Of a stretch of 64,000 nucleotides of DNA, positions 20,001 to 28,986 are shown one piece after another. The position numbers and the translations under genes are program-made. Numbering within the stretch: the stretch's first letter is position 1; each line of letters opens with the position of its first letter. The stretch comes from Phosphoribacter sp037045055. GTDB taxonomy: Bacteria; Actinomycetota; Actinomycetes; Actinomycetales; Dermatophilaceae. Where the stretch lies: the NCBI GenBank assembly GCA_037045055.1, contig JBAOHJ010000003.1:248001-312000 (forward strand). Direction: 5' to 3'. The notes beneath the pieces were generated by a model. That model made no database searches and was not told the origin of the DNA. It was given only the letters and a program-made list of their open reading frames with translations.

Positions 20001-20682
20001 GGGTCGAGGTGCCCGACCGCACGTGACCGGCGAGAGCGTTGGCAGCGGCAATTGCGGCGTCCCGATAGCGAGCATCTCCCGTTTGATCGAACAGCTGCAT
20101 CCATGCGTACCCCAGCTGGCCGACCTTGTCCGGCTCGATGTAGCCCTGGCCGTCCCCGACTCCTGTGGTATTCCCGTAGGACGCTCCCGCGTAGGTCAAC
20201 GAGCCCGCGTCACCGCTTGCGTAGGGCACTGAAGCCCACGCGGCATCCGCGGCCGTGAGGCCATGTTCGATGTGCCATCTCGCCACGCTCTCAGCGACGG
20301 AAACCGGTCCCGAATCGCCCGAATAGGCGTAATACCCGAGAGCTGACTCCACGAGCATGGCATAAAGGCCAGCCGGGTTGTGCGGCCACCCGGCCATGCC
20401 CTGAGTATCGGGGTTGAGGTAGCTCTGACTGAAATAGGCGGGCTTGCCGGTGCCCGGATCGGTGGGAACTCGCCGTTGCAGATAGTCCCACGACAGGCTT
20501 ACCACCTCGCCAAACCCTCGCTGCGGGTCGCTCGTCCACGGGATGATTCGACCACTCGAATCCACGGCGATCGGATGCCCATTGAGCGTGCTGGCTGCCC
20601 CCGCGAGGGGTTGTGGAGCTACCAGCGCGCCCACGACGAGCGTCACGAGAACAGCCATCAATCGCCGCATTTCGGCACCCAT
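17008..20682 (-). CDS. Large secreted multidomain protein (helical N-domain, Ig, LamG-like, two FN3)
   Basis: A 1224-residue protein with a signal peptide (about 1-30). Residues 31-455 form a helical, Trp/Tyr-rich domain that resembles alpha/alpha-barrel carbohydrate-active enzymes, but I cannot assign a family. A bacterial Ig domain follows (about 537-627), then a concanavalin/laminin-G-like domain (640-820), two FN3 domains (828-918, 925-1010) and a C-terminal beta domain (1017-1224) ending RWNFASVEIAGR. A polysaccharide substrate is inferred only. The DNA is visibly less GC-rich and less codon-biased than its neighbours, which suggests recent transfer. Start at 20682 or 20670; neither has a clear ribosome site. 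Confidence 0.85.
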   Translation of the reverse strand: MGAEMRRLMAVLVTLVVGALVAPQPLAGAASTLNGHPIAVDSSGRIIPWTSDPQRGFGEVVSLSWDYLQRRVPTDPGTGKPAYFSQSYLNPDTQGMAGWPHNPAGLYAMLVESALGYYAYSGDSGPVSVAESVARWHIEHGLTAADAAWASVPYASGDAGSLTYAGASYGNTTGVGDGQGYIEPDKVGQLGYAWMQLFDQTGDARYRDAAIAAANALAGHVRSGTSTQSPWPFRVQAATGAVREDYCANVIDPIRLFDALLINGLGDTAAYQRARTMAWSWLMMYPMTNNVWANYFEDVPVQGDLSNVTQMNALMTARYLLDHSETDPNWESHVRGIVAWVERTFGETAYGAEVIREQMAFPHVMGSHTSRYASVNALLYAKTGDLVAKDRAYYSLNWATYMARSDGVVIDGPTVNNQWFTDGYGDYIRHFMTALRAVPEWSPAGETHLTGSTSQVVSIAYGTADLTYSTKPGPGTESMRLAFQPAQVTVRGVALQQRTDLTQEGWTYDQASGVLRVRRDSPGDVRVSGSGPGGANALPTVTLTTPATGTTAAVGQSVSLAASAGDSDGSVARVTFYVDSTMVGADSSAPYAVTWTPAAAGTYTVWATATDSQGATATSVAATIVVGASSTPPTGLPLPWQSSDLGPVGVPGSASYTNGSFTLQGSGVDIWDNVDSFRFVYQPMIGDGQIVARVASVENSDEWAVGGVMIRADLSPGAAHVTASLTARHGVAQTFRTRAGGWSDYVFGGDAAAGVWLRLVRSGDLVVASRSADGTAWTEFARTSVPLGSSPFVGLAMTSHVNTYLATHSFDHVIVTATPSQIDPVSDTSPPTVTNLQLGSVGQNGATVTWSTDEPADSQVEYGSSSSYGMATARNTTLSSTHTVVISGLDASATYHFRAVSRDGSGNVAYSADQTFTTPDPVDGTPPSQPVELTAKVISGPAVLLTWRPSTDDVGVTSYTVQRDGVEWGRITDSVFVDADVAQGSTYSYAVIAWDSAGNPSAPSQPVSASIAPSTLGTPVLDTLVNSQPGWARWAVQTAPLTTSGSDELLVAFVAADGPLGTQAVRTVSGGGLAWQLQRRENTQYGTAEIWTAVASAPLSRVTVRAELSASPYQALITTAAFKDARLGAVSGAGGAGSHPQTTVVSTGSGSMVWGVGSDWDGAIHIVPASGQDLVTEYLASAPATFWVQRLQGTTSASGEAVRLWDESPTTHRWNFASVEIAGR

Positions 20683-20845
20683 CCAGTGAAACCGCGTTTC
20701 CCGAGGACGGCAGTGTATGACCCTGGGCTGTGAATGAGCACCACCGCGTCCGGTAGGCCCTCCTGTCCCCAATGCACTTATGCGGCGCCGGTGTAGGACG
20801 TCGTACCCGGCCGAGCACTGACGGCCGTCGCGGCGATAGGCATCG

Positions 20846-22039
<1,194 letters not shown>

Positions 22040-22201
22040 GGGCCTCTCCTTCGCTGCGCGAGCGGCATCCCCCGGGGGTCGAGGCGAGCCGGTATGCCGG
22101 GTCCCGCCGCTCCCGAGGATGCCACGGCCCCCACCGCACCGTCTCCCCCGCGACGGCGACCGGCGGGGCGGGCGCCGAGGCGCCGGGGCGCTCAAAGGCG
22201 C

Positions 22202-23257
22202 TCACCCGACCGGGCTGCTCCAGTCCAGCACGACCTTGCCGCACTCTCCGGCTCGGGCCGTCTGGAAGGCCTGCTCCCACTGCTGCGCGGGGTAGCGGTG
22301 CGTGACCACCGAGGCCACCGCCGCGGCGAACGCCGGTGAGCTGGCCAGCATCGCGGACATGAGATACCAGGTCTCGAACATCTCCCGGCCGTAGATGCCC
22401 TTGAGGGTGATCATGTGGGTGATCACCCGGCCCCAGTCGATCGGGTAGGGGGTCTTGGGCAGGCCGAGCATGGCGACCCTGGCCCCATGGTTGAGGTTGG
22501 CGAGCATCTCCGCCACCGCGGACGGCGCTCCGGACATCTCCAGCCCGATGTCGAAGCCCTCCCGCATCCCCAGCTCGCGCTGCGCCTGGCTGATCCGGGT
22601 CGTCGCGACGTTGACCACGAGGTCGGCGCCGACCGCCGAGGCCAGGCTCAGGCGGTAGTCGCTCACGTCCGTGACGACGACGTGCTTGGCCCCCGCGTGC
22701 CGGGCGATGGCCGCCGCCATGACCCCGATCGGGCCTGCGCCGGTGATGAGCACGTCCTCCCCCACCAGCGGCCACTGCAGGGCGGTGTGGGTGGCGTTGC
22801 CCAGCGGGTCGAACACCGCCGCCAGATCGGGGTCCAGGTCTCGGGGTTGGACCCAGACGTTGGCGGCGGGCACGACGACGTAGTCGGCGAACGCCCCGTC
22901 CCGGTTCACCCCCACCCCGACGGTGTTGATGCACACGTGCCGGCGCCCGGCGCGACAGTTGCGGCAGTGCCCGCAGACGATGTGCCCCTCCCCCGAGACC
23001 CGATCGCCCACCCGGACCGCGGCGTCGCTGACCTCCGGCCCGACCTCGACCACCTCGCCGTAGAACTCGTGCCCGAGGACCATCGGCGGGCCCACCGTGG
23101 CGGCGGCCCAGTCGTCCCACTGTTGGATGTGCAGGTCGGTGCCGCACAGCCCGGTCCGCAGCACCCGGATCGTCACGTCGGCCCGGCCGCAGGCCGGTTC
23201 GGCGACGTCGACGAGGTCCAGCCCCGGGCCGGCCGTGGTCTTGGCGAGGGCGCGCAT
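22202..23257 (-). CDS. tdh: L-threonine 3-dehydrogenase
   Basis: A 351-residue zinc-dependent medium-chain dehydrogenase that oxidises threonine to 2-amino-3-ketobutyrate with NAD. Visible motifs are the catalytic-zinc residues GLCGTDLHI and GHEFYGEV, the structural-zinc cysteines CGHCRNCRAGRRHVC, the Rossmann loop GAGPIGVMAA, and the Tdh-type end KGIYGREMFETWY. The ATG at 23257 has GAAGGAG eight bases upstream. Together with kbl it forms the threonine catabolic pair. Confidence 0.96.
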   Translation of the reverse strand: MRALAKTTAGPGLDLVDVAEPACGRADVTIRVLRTGLCGTDLHIQQWDDWAAATVGPPMVLGHEFYGEVVEVGPEVSDAAVRVGDRVSGEGHIVCGHCRNCRAGRRHVCINTVGVGVNRDGAFADYVVVPAANVWVQPRDLDPDLAAVFDPLGNATHTALQWPLVGEDVLITGAGPIGVMAAAIARHAGAKHVVVTDVSDYRLSLASAVGADLVVNVATTRISQAQRELGMREGFDIGLEMSGAPSAVAEMLANLNHGARVAMLGLPKTPYPIDWGRVITHMITLKGIYGREMFETWYLMSAMLASSPAFAAAVASVVTHRYPAQQWEQAFQTARAGECGKVVLDWSSPVG

Positions 23258-23269
23258 GCGGGCTCCTTC

Positions 23270-23327
23270 TCGGTATGCCGCGGGCCTGCCGGTCGCGGGT
23301 CGGCGTGGGCGCGGCGCGGCATACCGA
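23270..23327. terminator. Inverted pair of the GGTATGCC word after rlmN
   Basis: The arms TCGGTATGCCGCG (23270-23282) and CGCGGCATACCGA (23315-23327) are exact 13-bp reverse complements around the recurrent genome word. The hairpin starts three bases beyond the rlmN stop, so it probably ends the rlmN transcript. It also lies just upstream of the tdh start. No U-tract is present. Confidence 0.6.
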
Positions 23328-23329
23328 CC

Positions 23330-24499
23330 TTATCCGCACACCTGCGGCGAGCGGGTGGCCGTCGGGTCGACACGGCCGGCCGCGGCGAGCTGCCCGCACG
23401 CGCCGTCGATGTCCCGGCCACGGGTGTCGCGCACCGTGGTCGGTATGCCGTGGGCCTGCAGCCGGGCGACGAACTCCCGCTGTGCCTGCGGTCGGGACGC
23501 GGTCCACCGCGAGCCCGGGGTGGGGTTGAGCGGGATGGGGTTGACGTGGACCCACCCGAGGCCGCGCCCGGTGAGCAGCCGACCGAGCAGGTCGGCGCGC
23601 CAGGGGTGGTCGTTGACGTCGCGGATCAGGGCGTACTCCACGGACACCCGACGGCCGGTCGACGCGTGGTAGCGGCGCGCGGCGTCGAGGGCCTGCCCGA
23701 CCGGCCAGCGCAGGTTGACCGGCACGAGCTCGTCGCGCAGCTCGTCGTCGGGGGCGTGCAGCGACAGGGCGAGGGTGACCGGCAGGCCCTCCCGGGCCAG
23801 GCGGTCGATCGCCGGCACCAGACCCACGGTCGACACCACGACGCCGCGGGCGGACATGCCCAGCCCCGCCGGGGCGGGGTCGGTGAGCCGGCGCAGGGCC
23901 GCGACCACCCGGGCGTAGTTGGCCAGTGGCTCACCCATGCCCATGAACACGACGTTGGACACCCGGGTCGGGGCCCGGTCGCTGCCGGTGGTGCCGCCGG
24001 GCAGCTCCCCGTCGCGCACCCCCCGGGCGGCGCCCACGACTTGCTCGACGATCTCGGCGGTCGAGAGGTTGCGCACCAGCCCCCCCTGACCGGTCGCACA
24101 GAACGGGCAGCCCATGCCGCAGCCGGCCTGGCTGGACACGCACACGGTCACCCGGTCGGGGTAGCGCATGAGCACCGACTCCACCAGCGCCCCGTCGTGC
24201 AGACGCCAGACCGATTTCACCGTGCGGCCCCCGTCCGCGACCTGGCGGCCGGCGGGGGTCAGCAGCGTCGGCAGCAGCCGGGCGGCGAGGTCCGCTCGGA
24301 CGTCGGTCGGCAGGTCCGTCATGTCGCCCGGGTCGGCGGTGAGACGGGCGAAGTAGTGCCGCGACAGCTGGTCCGCGCGGAAGGTCGGCTGGCCCAGCGC
24401 GTGGACGGCGTCCCGCCGCTGCGGGGCGGTGAGGTCGGCCAGGTGAGGTGGCGGCGCGGGGGGCCGGTGGTGGCCCGCGGCCCGCGGCTGGTCGGCCAT
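23330..24499 (-). CDS. rlmN: 23S rRNA (adenine(2503)-C(2))-methyltransferase
   Basis: A 389-residue radical-SAM enzyme that methylates A2503 of 23S rRNA (and A37 of some tRNAs). The 4Fe-4S motif is CGMGCPFC, followed by FMGMGEPLANY. The conserved Cys near the C-terminus (GACGQL) is the methyl-carrying residue region, and SLHAPDDELR and NPIPLNPTPGS are also typical. ATG at 24499, five bases after the cdsA stop. The Gly-Ile-Pro at the C-terminal side uses the rare ATA codon to make the recurrent GGCATACC word. Confidence 0.96.
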   Translation of the reverse strand: MADQPRAAGHHRPPAPPPHLADLTAPQRRDAVHALGQPTFRADQLSRHYFARLTADPGDMTDLPTDVRADLAARLLPTLLTPAGRQVADGGRTVKSVWRLHDGALVESVLMRYPDRVTVCVSSQAGCGMGCPFCATGQGGLVRNLSTAEIVEQVVGAARGVRDGELPGGTTGSDRAPTRVSNVVFMGMGEPLANYARVVAALRRLTDPAPAGLGMSARGVVVSTVGLVPAIDRLAREGLPVTLALSLHAPDDELRDELVPVNLRWPVGQALDAARRYHASTGRRVSVEYALIRDVNDHPWRADLLGRLLTGRGLGWVHVNPIPLNPTPGSRWTASRPQAQREFVARLQAHGIPTTVRDTRGRDIDGACGQLAAAGRVDPTATRSPQVCG

Positions 24500-24504
24500 G
24501 ACGC

Positions 24505-25386
24505 TCAGCGGACCGCGACGAACGCGGTGAGCACCATCCAGGTCACCGGCGCCGTGACGACGAGGGAGTCGAGCCGGTCCATGAGACCGCCGTGGCCGGG
24601 CAGGATGCTCGACATGTCCTTGATGCCCACGTCCCGCTTGATGGCCGACTCGACGAGGTCGCCGATCGTGCCGGCGGCGGCGACCGCGGCGCCCAGGGCC
24701 AGGCCGACCCACCACGGCCCGCGCAGGGCCAGACTCACGCACACCGCGCCGACCACCATGCAGGACAGCACCGACCCCGCGAACCCCTCCCAGGACTTCT
24801 TCGGGCTGATCGTCGGGGCGATCGCGTGGCGCCCGAAGTTGGCGCCCACGGCATACCCGCCGACGTCGCTGGCCACGGTGACGGCCATGAAGGTGAACGT
24901 GCGCCACGCGCCGTCGGAGGGGGCCAGCAGTAGCATCGAGAACGCCGCCAGCAGCCCCGGATAGGCAGCCAGGAACAGGCCCACAGTGACGTCGCCAGCG
25001 GCGCCCTTTGCGGCATCCGAGCCCCGCCAGAGCAGGACCCCCACGCAGGTCAGCCCGAAGACGACGAACAGCGCCTCGGTGCCGGCGGCGAACGCCGTGA
25101 CGAGCATGGCCACGGTGCCCAGGACCAGGGGGAGCAACGGCGGATGCCGCCCGACGTGACCGACTCCCCGGACCAGCTCCCACACCCCGATGGACACGGC
25201 GCTCGTCGCGACGAGCACGAACAGCTCCTTGTGCCAGAACAGGCCCAGCAGGACCACGGCCCCGAGCGCCAGACCGATGCCGATGGCGGCCGGCAGGTTG
25301 CGCCCGGCCCGCGAGCGCCGCGGGACCTCGTCCACGAGGGCCTGCGGCGACGGAGCCTGGGCCCGGCCCGGGTCGGGTGTCGTCAT
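24505..25386 (-). CDS. cdsA: Phosphatidate cytidylyltransferase
   Basis: A 293-residue integral membrane enzyme that makes CDP-diacylglycerol from CTP and phosphatidate, the branch point for phospholipids. About eight hydrophobic segments are present. The signature S-P-K-K-S-W-E-G-F is followed by the C-terminal family motif DVGIKDMSSILPGHGGLMDRLDS. A 45-residue hydrophilic N-terminus is usual in actinobacteria. It lies between frr (10-base gap) and rlmN (5-base gap), the standard actinobacterial order. Confidence 0.96.
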   Translation of the reverse strand: MTTPDPGRAQAPSPQALVDEVPRRSRAGRNLPAAIGIGLALGAVVLLGLFWHKELFVLVATSAVSIGVWELVRGVGHVGRHPPLLPLVLGTVAMLVTAFAAGTEALFVVFGLTCVGVLLWRGSDAAKGAAGDVTVGLFLAAYPGLLAAFSMLLLAPSDGAWRTFTFMAVTVASDVGGYAVGANFGRHAIAPTISPKKSWEGFAGSVLSCMVVGAVCVSLALRGPWWVGLALGAAVAAAGTIGDLVESAIKRDVGIKDMSSILPGHGGLMDRLDSLVVTAPVTWMVLTAFVAVR

Positions 25387-25396
25387 CGTCGGCCCG

Positions 25397-25954
25397 TCAC
25401 CCCTCGAGCAGCTCGGATTCCTTGCCCTTGAGCAGGTGGTCGACGGTCTCCACGTACCTCTTGGTCAGCACCTCCAGCTCCTTCTCGGCGCGCAGGCCGT
25501 CGTCCTCGCCGACCTCTCCGTCGCGGATGAGGTGCTCCAGGTCGGTCTTGGCCTTGCGCCGGACGTTGCGGATCGAGACCCGGGCCTCCTCGGCCTTGTG
25601 GTGGGCCAGCTTGATGTAGTCGCGACGCCGCTCCTGGGTGAGCACGGGCAGCATGCAGCGGATCACCGCACCGTCGTTGCTCGGGTTGAGGCCGAGGTCG
25701 GAGTTGCGGATGGTCTTCTCGATGGCGGGCATCGCCTTGGCGTCGAACGGCTTGATGAGGATGGTCCGCGCCTCGGGCGTGGTGAACGAGGCGAGCTGCT
25801 GCATCGGCGTCGGCGCGCCGTAGTACTCGACGAGCAGCTTGGCGAACATGCCCGGGTTGGCGCGACCGGTGCGGATGCCGGCGAAGTCCTCCTTGGCGAC
25901 CTCGACGGCCTTCTCCATCTTCTCCTCGGCCTCGAAGAGCGTCTCGTCGATCAT
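25397..25954 (-). CDS. frr: Ribosome recycling factor
   Basis: A 185-residue protein that splits post-termination ribosomes together with EF-G. It shows the two-domain RRF pattern: helix MEKAVEVAKEDFAGIRTGRA, the beta domain with YYGAPTPMQQLA and EARTILIKPFD, and the long C-terminal helices RRKAKTDLEHL. The ATG at 25954 gives the normal length. It follows pyrH by 40 bases and precedes cdsA by 10. Confidence 0.97.
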   Translation of the reverse strand: MIDETLFEAEEKMEKAVEVAKEDFAGIRTGRANPGMFAKLLVEYYGAPTPMQQLASFTTPEARTILIKPFDAKAMPAIEKTIRNSDLGLNPSNDGAVIRCMLPVLTQERRRDYIKLAHHKAEEARVSIRNVRRKAKTDLEHLIRDGEVGEDDGLRAEKELEVLTKRYVETVDHLLKGKESELLEG

Positions 25955-25994
25955 CGGTTGTCCACGTCTTCCTCGTCGGGGCCGGGCATGCCGG

Positions 25995-26750
25995 TCAGGC
26001 CACCGTGACCAGCGTGCCGATCCTCTCACCTCGCAGCGCGCGGGTGATGTTTCCCTCACCTTCCATGCCGAAGACGAGCATGGGCAGGCCGTTGTCCTGA
26101 CACAGCGCGAACGCCGCGGCGTCGAGGATCTTCAACCCTCGGGCCAGCGCCTCGTCGAAGGTCAGCGAGTCGATCTTCGTGGCCGCCGGGTCGACCTTGG
26201 GGTCGGCCGTGTAGATGCCGTCGACCCCGCTCTTGGCGATGAGCAGCCGATCGCAGTGGGTCTCCAACGCCCGCTGGGCGCTGACCGTGTCGGTGGAGAA
26301 GAACGGCATACCGGCGCCCGCCCCGAAGATGACGACGCGGCCCTTCTCCAGATGTCGGATCGCCCGCCGCGGGATATAGGCCTCGGCCACCTGACCCATG
26401 GCGATCGCGGTCTGCACCCGGGTGTCCACGCCGACCTGCTCGAGGAAGTCCTGCAGGGCCAGGCAGTTCATCACGGTGCCGAGCATGCCCATGTAGTCCG
26501 CGCGCGCCCGGTCCATGCCCTTGTCCTGCAGCTGCTCGCCGCGGAAGAAGTTCCCGCCGCCGACGACGATGGCCACCTGGACGTCGCTGCTCACCGCGGC
26601 GGCGATCTGGTCGGCGACCGCGTGCACGACGACCGGGTCCAGGCCCACCTCGCCACCGCCGAACACCTCACCGGACAGCTTGAGCAGCACCCGCCGGTAT
26701 GCCGTCCGCCCGCCGGACGGGCTCGGCTGGGCAGGCTCCGCTGGGGTCAT
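25995..26750 (-). CDS. pyrH: UMP kinase
   Basis: A 251-residue amino-acid-kinase-fold enzyme that phosphorylates UMP to UDP. It shows LLKLSGEVFGG at the start, VVGGGNFFRG, and GVDGIYTADPK near the C-terminal nucleotide region. The ATG at 26750 is preceded by GGAG. It is part of the tsf-pyrH-frr-cdsA run. Confidence 0.97.
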   Translation of the reverse strand: MTPAEPAQPSPSGGRTAYRRVLLKLSGEVFGGGEVGLDPVVVHAVADQIAAAVSSDVQVAIVVGGGNFFRGEQLQDKGMDRARADYMGMLGTVMNCLALQDFLEQVGVDTRVQTAIAMGQVAEAYIPRRAIRHLEKGRVVIFGAGAGMPFFSTDTVSAQRALETHCDRLLIAKSGVDGIYTADPKVDPAATKIDSLTFDEALARGLKILDAAAFALCQDNGLPMLVFGMEGEGNITRALRGERIGTLVTVA

Positions 26751-26829
26751 GGCAGGCTCCTCGACGGGTGGCTGGCGGGCGGTCGTTCGATCCTGTCACA
26801 CCCGCCGGCAGCCGGCCCGGCGGGCGCCC

Positions 26830-27660
26830 TCAGGTGCCGACGCGGAAGCGACGGAAACCGGTGGCCGTCGCGCCGGCCTCGGCGAGCACCTGGGCGACCG
26901 ACCTCTTCTGGTCCTTGGCGAAGGCCTGCTCGAGCAGGACGTTCTCCTTGAAGAAGCCGTTGAGCCGGCCCTCGACGATCCTCGGCAGGGCAGCCTCGGG
27001 CTTGCCCTCCTCGCGCGAGGTCGCCTCGGCCAACCGCCGCTCGTTCTGCACGGTCTCGGCCGGGACCTCGTCGCGGACGAGCACGGTTGGCGAGAACGCC
27101 GCCACGTGCATGGCCACGTCCCTGGCGACCGCCTCGTCGCCGCCGCTGGTCGCCACGAGCACCCCGATCTGCGGGGGGAGGTCCTTGCTCGTGCGGTGCA
27201 GGTAGGCCACGACGTGCTCGCCCTCGAGGCGAGCCACCCGGCGGACCTCGATCTTCTCCCCGGTCGCCGCGCTGCCCTCCTCGAGCAGCTCCTTGACGGT
27301 GCGTCCGTCGGGCAGGCCGCCGGCCACCAGGGCCTCGGCGTCGGTGGCCGCCGTCGCCACCGCCTGGGCCAGCACGGCGTCGGCCAGGGCCACGAACCGC
27401 TCCGACTTGGCGACGAAGTCGGTCTCGCAGTTGACCTCGACGAGGGTGCCGACGCCGTCCTGCACCTGCGCCGCGACGAGACCGTTGCTCGCCGATCGGC
27501 CCTCCCGTTTGGTCACGCCCTTGAGGCCCTTGACCCGCAGGATCTCGGCAGCCTTGGTGAGGTCACCGTCGGCCTCCTCCAGGGCCCTCTTGACGTCGAG
27601 CATGCCCGCAGCGGTCTGCTCGCGCAGCTTCTTGATGTCGGCGGCGGTGACGGTGGCCAT
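26830..27660 (-). CDS. tsf: Elongation factor Ts
   Basis: A 276-residue nucleotide-exchange factor for EF-Tu. The N-terminal UBA-like domain (LREQTAAGMLDVKRALEEA) is followed by the core with VEVNCETDFVAKSE, which contacts EF-Tu. The end (QKRSVAQVLAEAGATATGFRR) is typical. ATG at 27660. It follows rpsB by 48 bases, the classical rpsB-tsf operon. Confidence 0.97.
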   Translation of the reverse strand: MATVTAADIKKLREQTAAGMLDVKRALEEADGDLTKAAEILRVKGLKGVTKREGRSASNGLVAAQVQDGVGTLVEVNCETDFVAKSERFVALADAVLAQAVATAATDAEALVAGGLPDGRTVKELLEEGSAATGEKIEVRRVARLEGEHVVAYLHRTSKDLPPQIGVLVATSGGDEAVARDVAMHVAAFSPTVLVRDEVPAETVQNERRLAEATSREEGKPEAALPRIVEGRLNGFFKENVLLEQAFAKDQKRSVAQVLAEAGATATGFRRFRVGT

Positions 27661-27708
27661 GCTGATCTCTTTCGTCGCGTCGGGATTAGGAGTGGGGATG
27701 CCGCGGGC

Positions 27709-28725
27709 TCAGGCGTCCTGCGCAGGCTCGGCGGGCTCGGGCTCGGCGGTCGCGGGCTCGGCGGTCGGCTCGGCGCCGTCGACCGGGTCGGCGGTCGGCT
27801 CGGCGTTGTCGACCGGGTCGGCGGTCGGCTCGGCGTTGTCGACCGGGTCGGCGGTCGGTTCGGAATTGTCGACCGGGTCGGCGGTCGGCTCGGCGCCGTC
27901 GACCGTGGCGACGACGGGCTCGGCAGCGACCTCGGCGGCGGCCGCCTCGGCGTACAGCTCGCGCTCCCACTCGGCCAGTGGCTCGTCGGCGGCCACCCCG
28001 GCGGCGCCGGCGTCGGTGTCGCCCGAGCGGGCGGCGGCCCGGGCGATGAGCCCGTCGGCGACGGCGTCCGCGACCACGCGGGTCAGCAGGGTGACCGAGC
28101 GGATGGCGTCGTCGTTGCCGGGGATCTTGTAGTCGACCTCGTCGGGGTCGCAGTTGGTGTCGAGGATCGCGATGACCGGCAGCCCGAGCTTGCGGGCCTC
28201 GTCGACCGCGAGGTGCTCCTTCTTGGTGTCGACGATCCAGACCGCCGAGGGCACCCGGCTCATCGACCGGATCCCGCCCAGCGTCTTGTCGAGCTTGTCC
28301 TTCTCCCGCTTGAGGATGAGCAGCTCCTTCTTCGTGTGGCCGGAGCCGGCCACGTCGTCGAAGTCGATCTCCTCGAGCTCCTTGAGCCGGGTGAGCCGCT
28401 TGGCGATGGTGCTGAAGTTCGTCAGCATGCCACCCAGCCAGCGCTGGTTGACGTAGGGCATGCCCACCCGGGTGGCCTGCTCGGCGACCGGCTCCTGGGC
28501 CTGCTTCTTCGTCCCGACGAACAGGATCGTGCCGCCGTGGGCCACGGTCTCCTTGACGAACTCGTAGGCGTCGTTGATGTAGGTCAGCGACTGCTGCAGG
28601 TCGATGATGTAGATGCCGTTGCGCTCGGTCATGATGAAGCGCTTCATCTTGGGGTTCCACCGGCGGGTCTGGTGCCCGAAGTGGACGCCGCTCTCCAGGA
28701 GCTGGCGCATGGTGACGACGGCCAT
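27709..28725 (-). CDS. rpsB: 30S ribosomal protein S2 with extended acidic repeat tail
   Basis: A 338-residue S2, longer than the usual 240-280. The normal body includes HFGHQTRRWNPKMKRFI, LFVGTKKQA and the late LPVIAILDTNCDPD. After about residue 250 follows an Ala/Glu/Pro/Asp-rich tail containing four near-identical 10-residue units of the type EPTADPVDNA. The ATG at 28725 has a perfect AAGGAGG. Function of the tail is unknown; it is probably disordered and exposed. Confidence 0.97.
   Translation of the reverse strand: MAVVTMRQLLESGVHFGHQTRRWNPKMKRFIMTERNGIYIIDLQQSLTYINDAYEFVKETVAHGGTILFVGTKKQAQEPVAEQATRVGMPYVNQRWLGGMLTNFSTIAKRLTRLKELEEIDFDDVAGSGHTKKELLILKREKDKLDKTLGGIRSMSRVPSAVWIVDTKKEHLAVDEARKLGLPVIAILDTNCDPDEVDYKIPGNDDAIRSVTLLTRVVADAVADGLIARAAARSGDTDAGAAGVAADEPLAEWERELYAEAAAAEVAAEPVVATVDGAEPTADPVDNSEPTADPVDNAEPTADPVDNAEPTADPVDGAEPTAEPATAEPEPAEPAQDA
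27781..27900. repeat. 30-bp tandem repeat in the rpsB 3' end (4 copies)
   Basis: Four 30-bp units (GACCGGGTCGGCGGTCGGCT plus a ten-base remainder) lie at 27781-27810, 27811-27840, 27841-27870 and 27871-27900. They encode the repeated decapeptide of the S2 tail. The third unit has two or three changes. A coding micro-repeat that is likely variable in copy number; not CRISPR. Confidence 0.92.
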
Positions 28726-28947
28726 CGCCGTGTCCTCCTTGCTGTGAGGTCGACAGTTCACGTCGGTAGGCCGGGTGGTCGCCGCGCGGGCGGCGGGCCG
28801 GCATACCTGCCTGGCGTCTGCCTACGCACCCCGCCCGGTCGCCCGGGACTGTCGCGGTGCGCCCCGGTGCGGCTGCGTGGCAGGTCGACCGGTGAGAAGA
28901 CGCGCGAATTTCGGCCCGAAGGCCGAGCCCGAGTGTACGAGACACCT

Positions 28948-28975
28948 GCGCCCGGCCGGTAATCGGACCGGGCGC
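28948..28975. terminator. Possible hairpin terminator downstream of the thioesterase gene
   Basis: The arms GCGCCCGG (28948-28955) and CCGGGCGC (28968-28975) form an 8-bp GC stem with a 12-base loop, 11 bases beyond the thioesterase stop on the minus strand. There is no T-tract. The remaining spacer to the rpsB start (28726-28947) must hold the rpsB promoter, but I could not identify boxes with confidence. Confidence 0.4.
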
Positions 28976-28986
28976 TGCTGGTCGAC

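Noticed and set aside
27781..27900. Regular repeats that might suggest a CRISPR array
   Set aside because: Units are contiguous without spacers, keep the S2 reading frame and encode a repeated peptide.
26515..28962. Plus-strand frame of 815 codons across tsf and rpsB
   Set aside because: It is antisense to two ribosomal-system genes, and its apparent GSAVGS repeats are the shadow of the S2 tail repeat.
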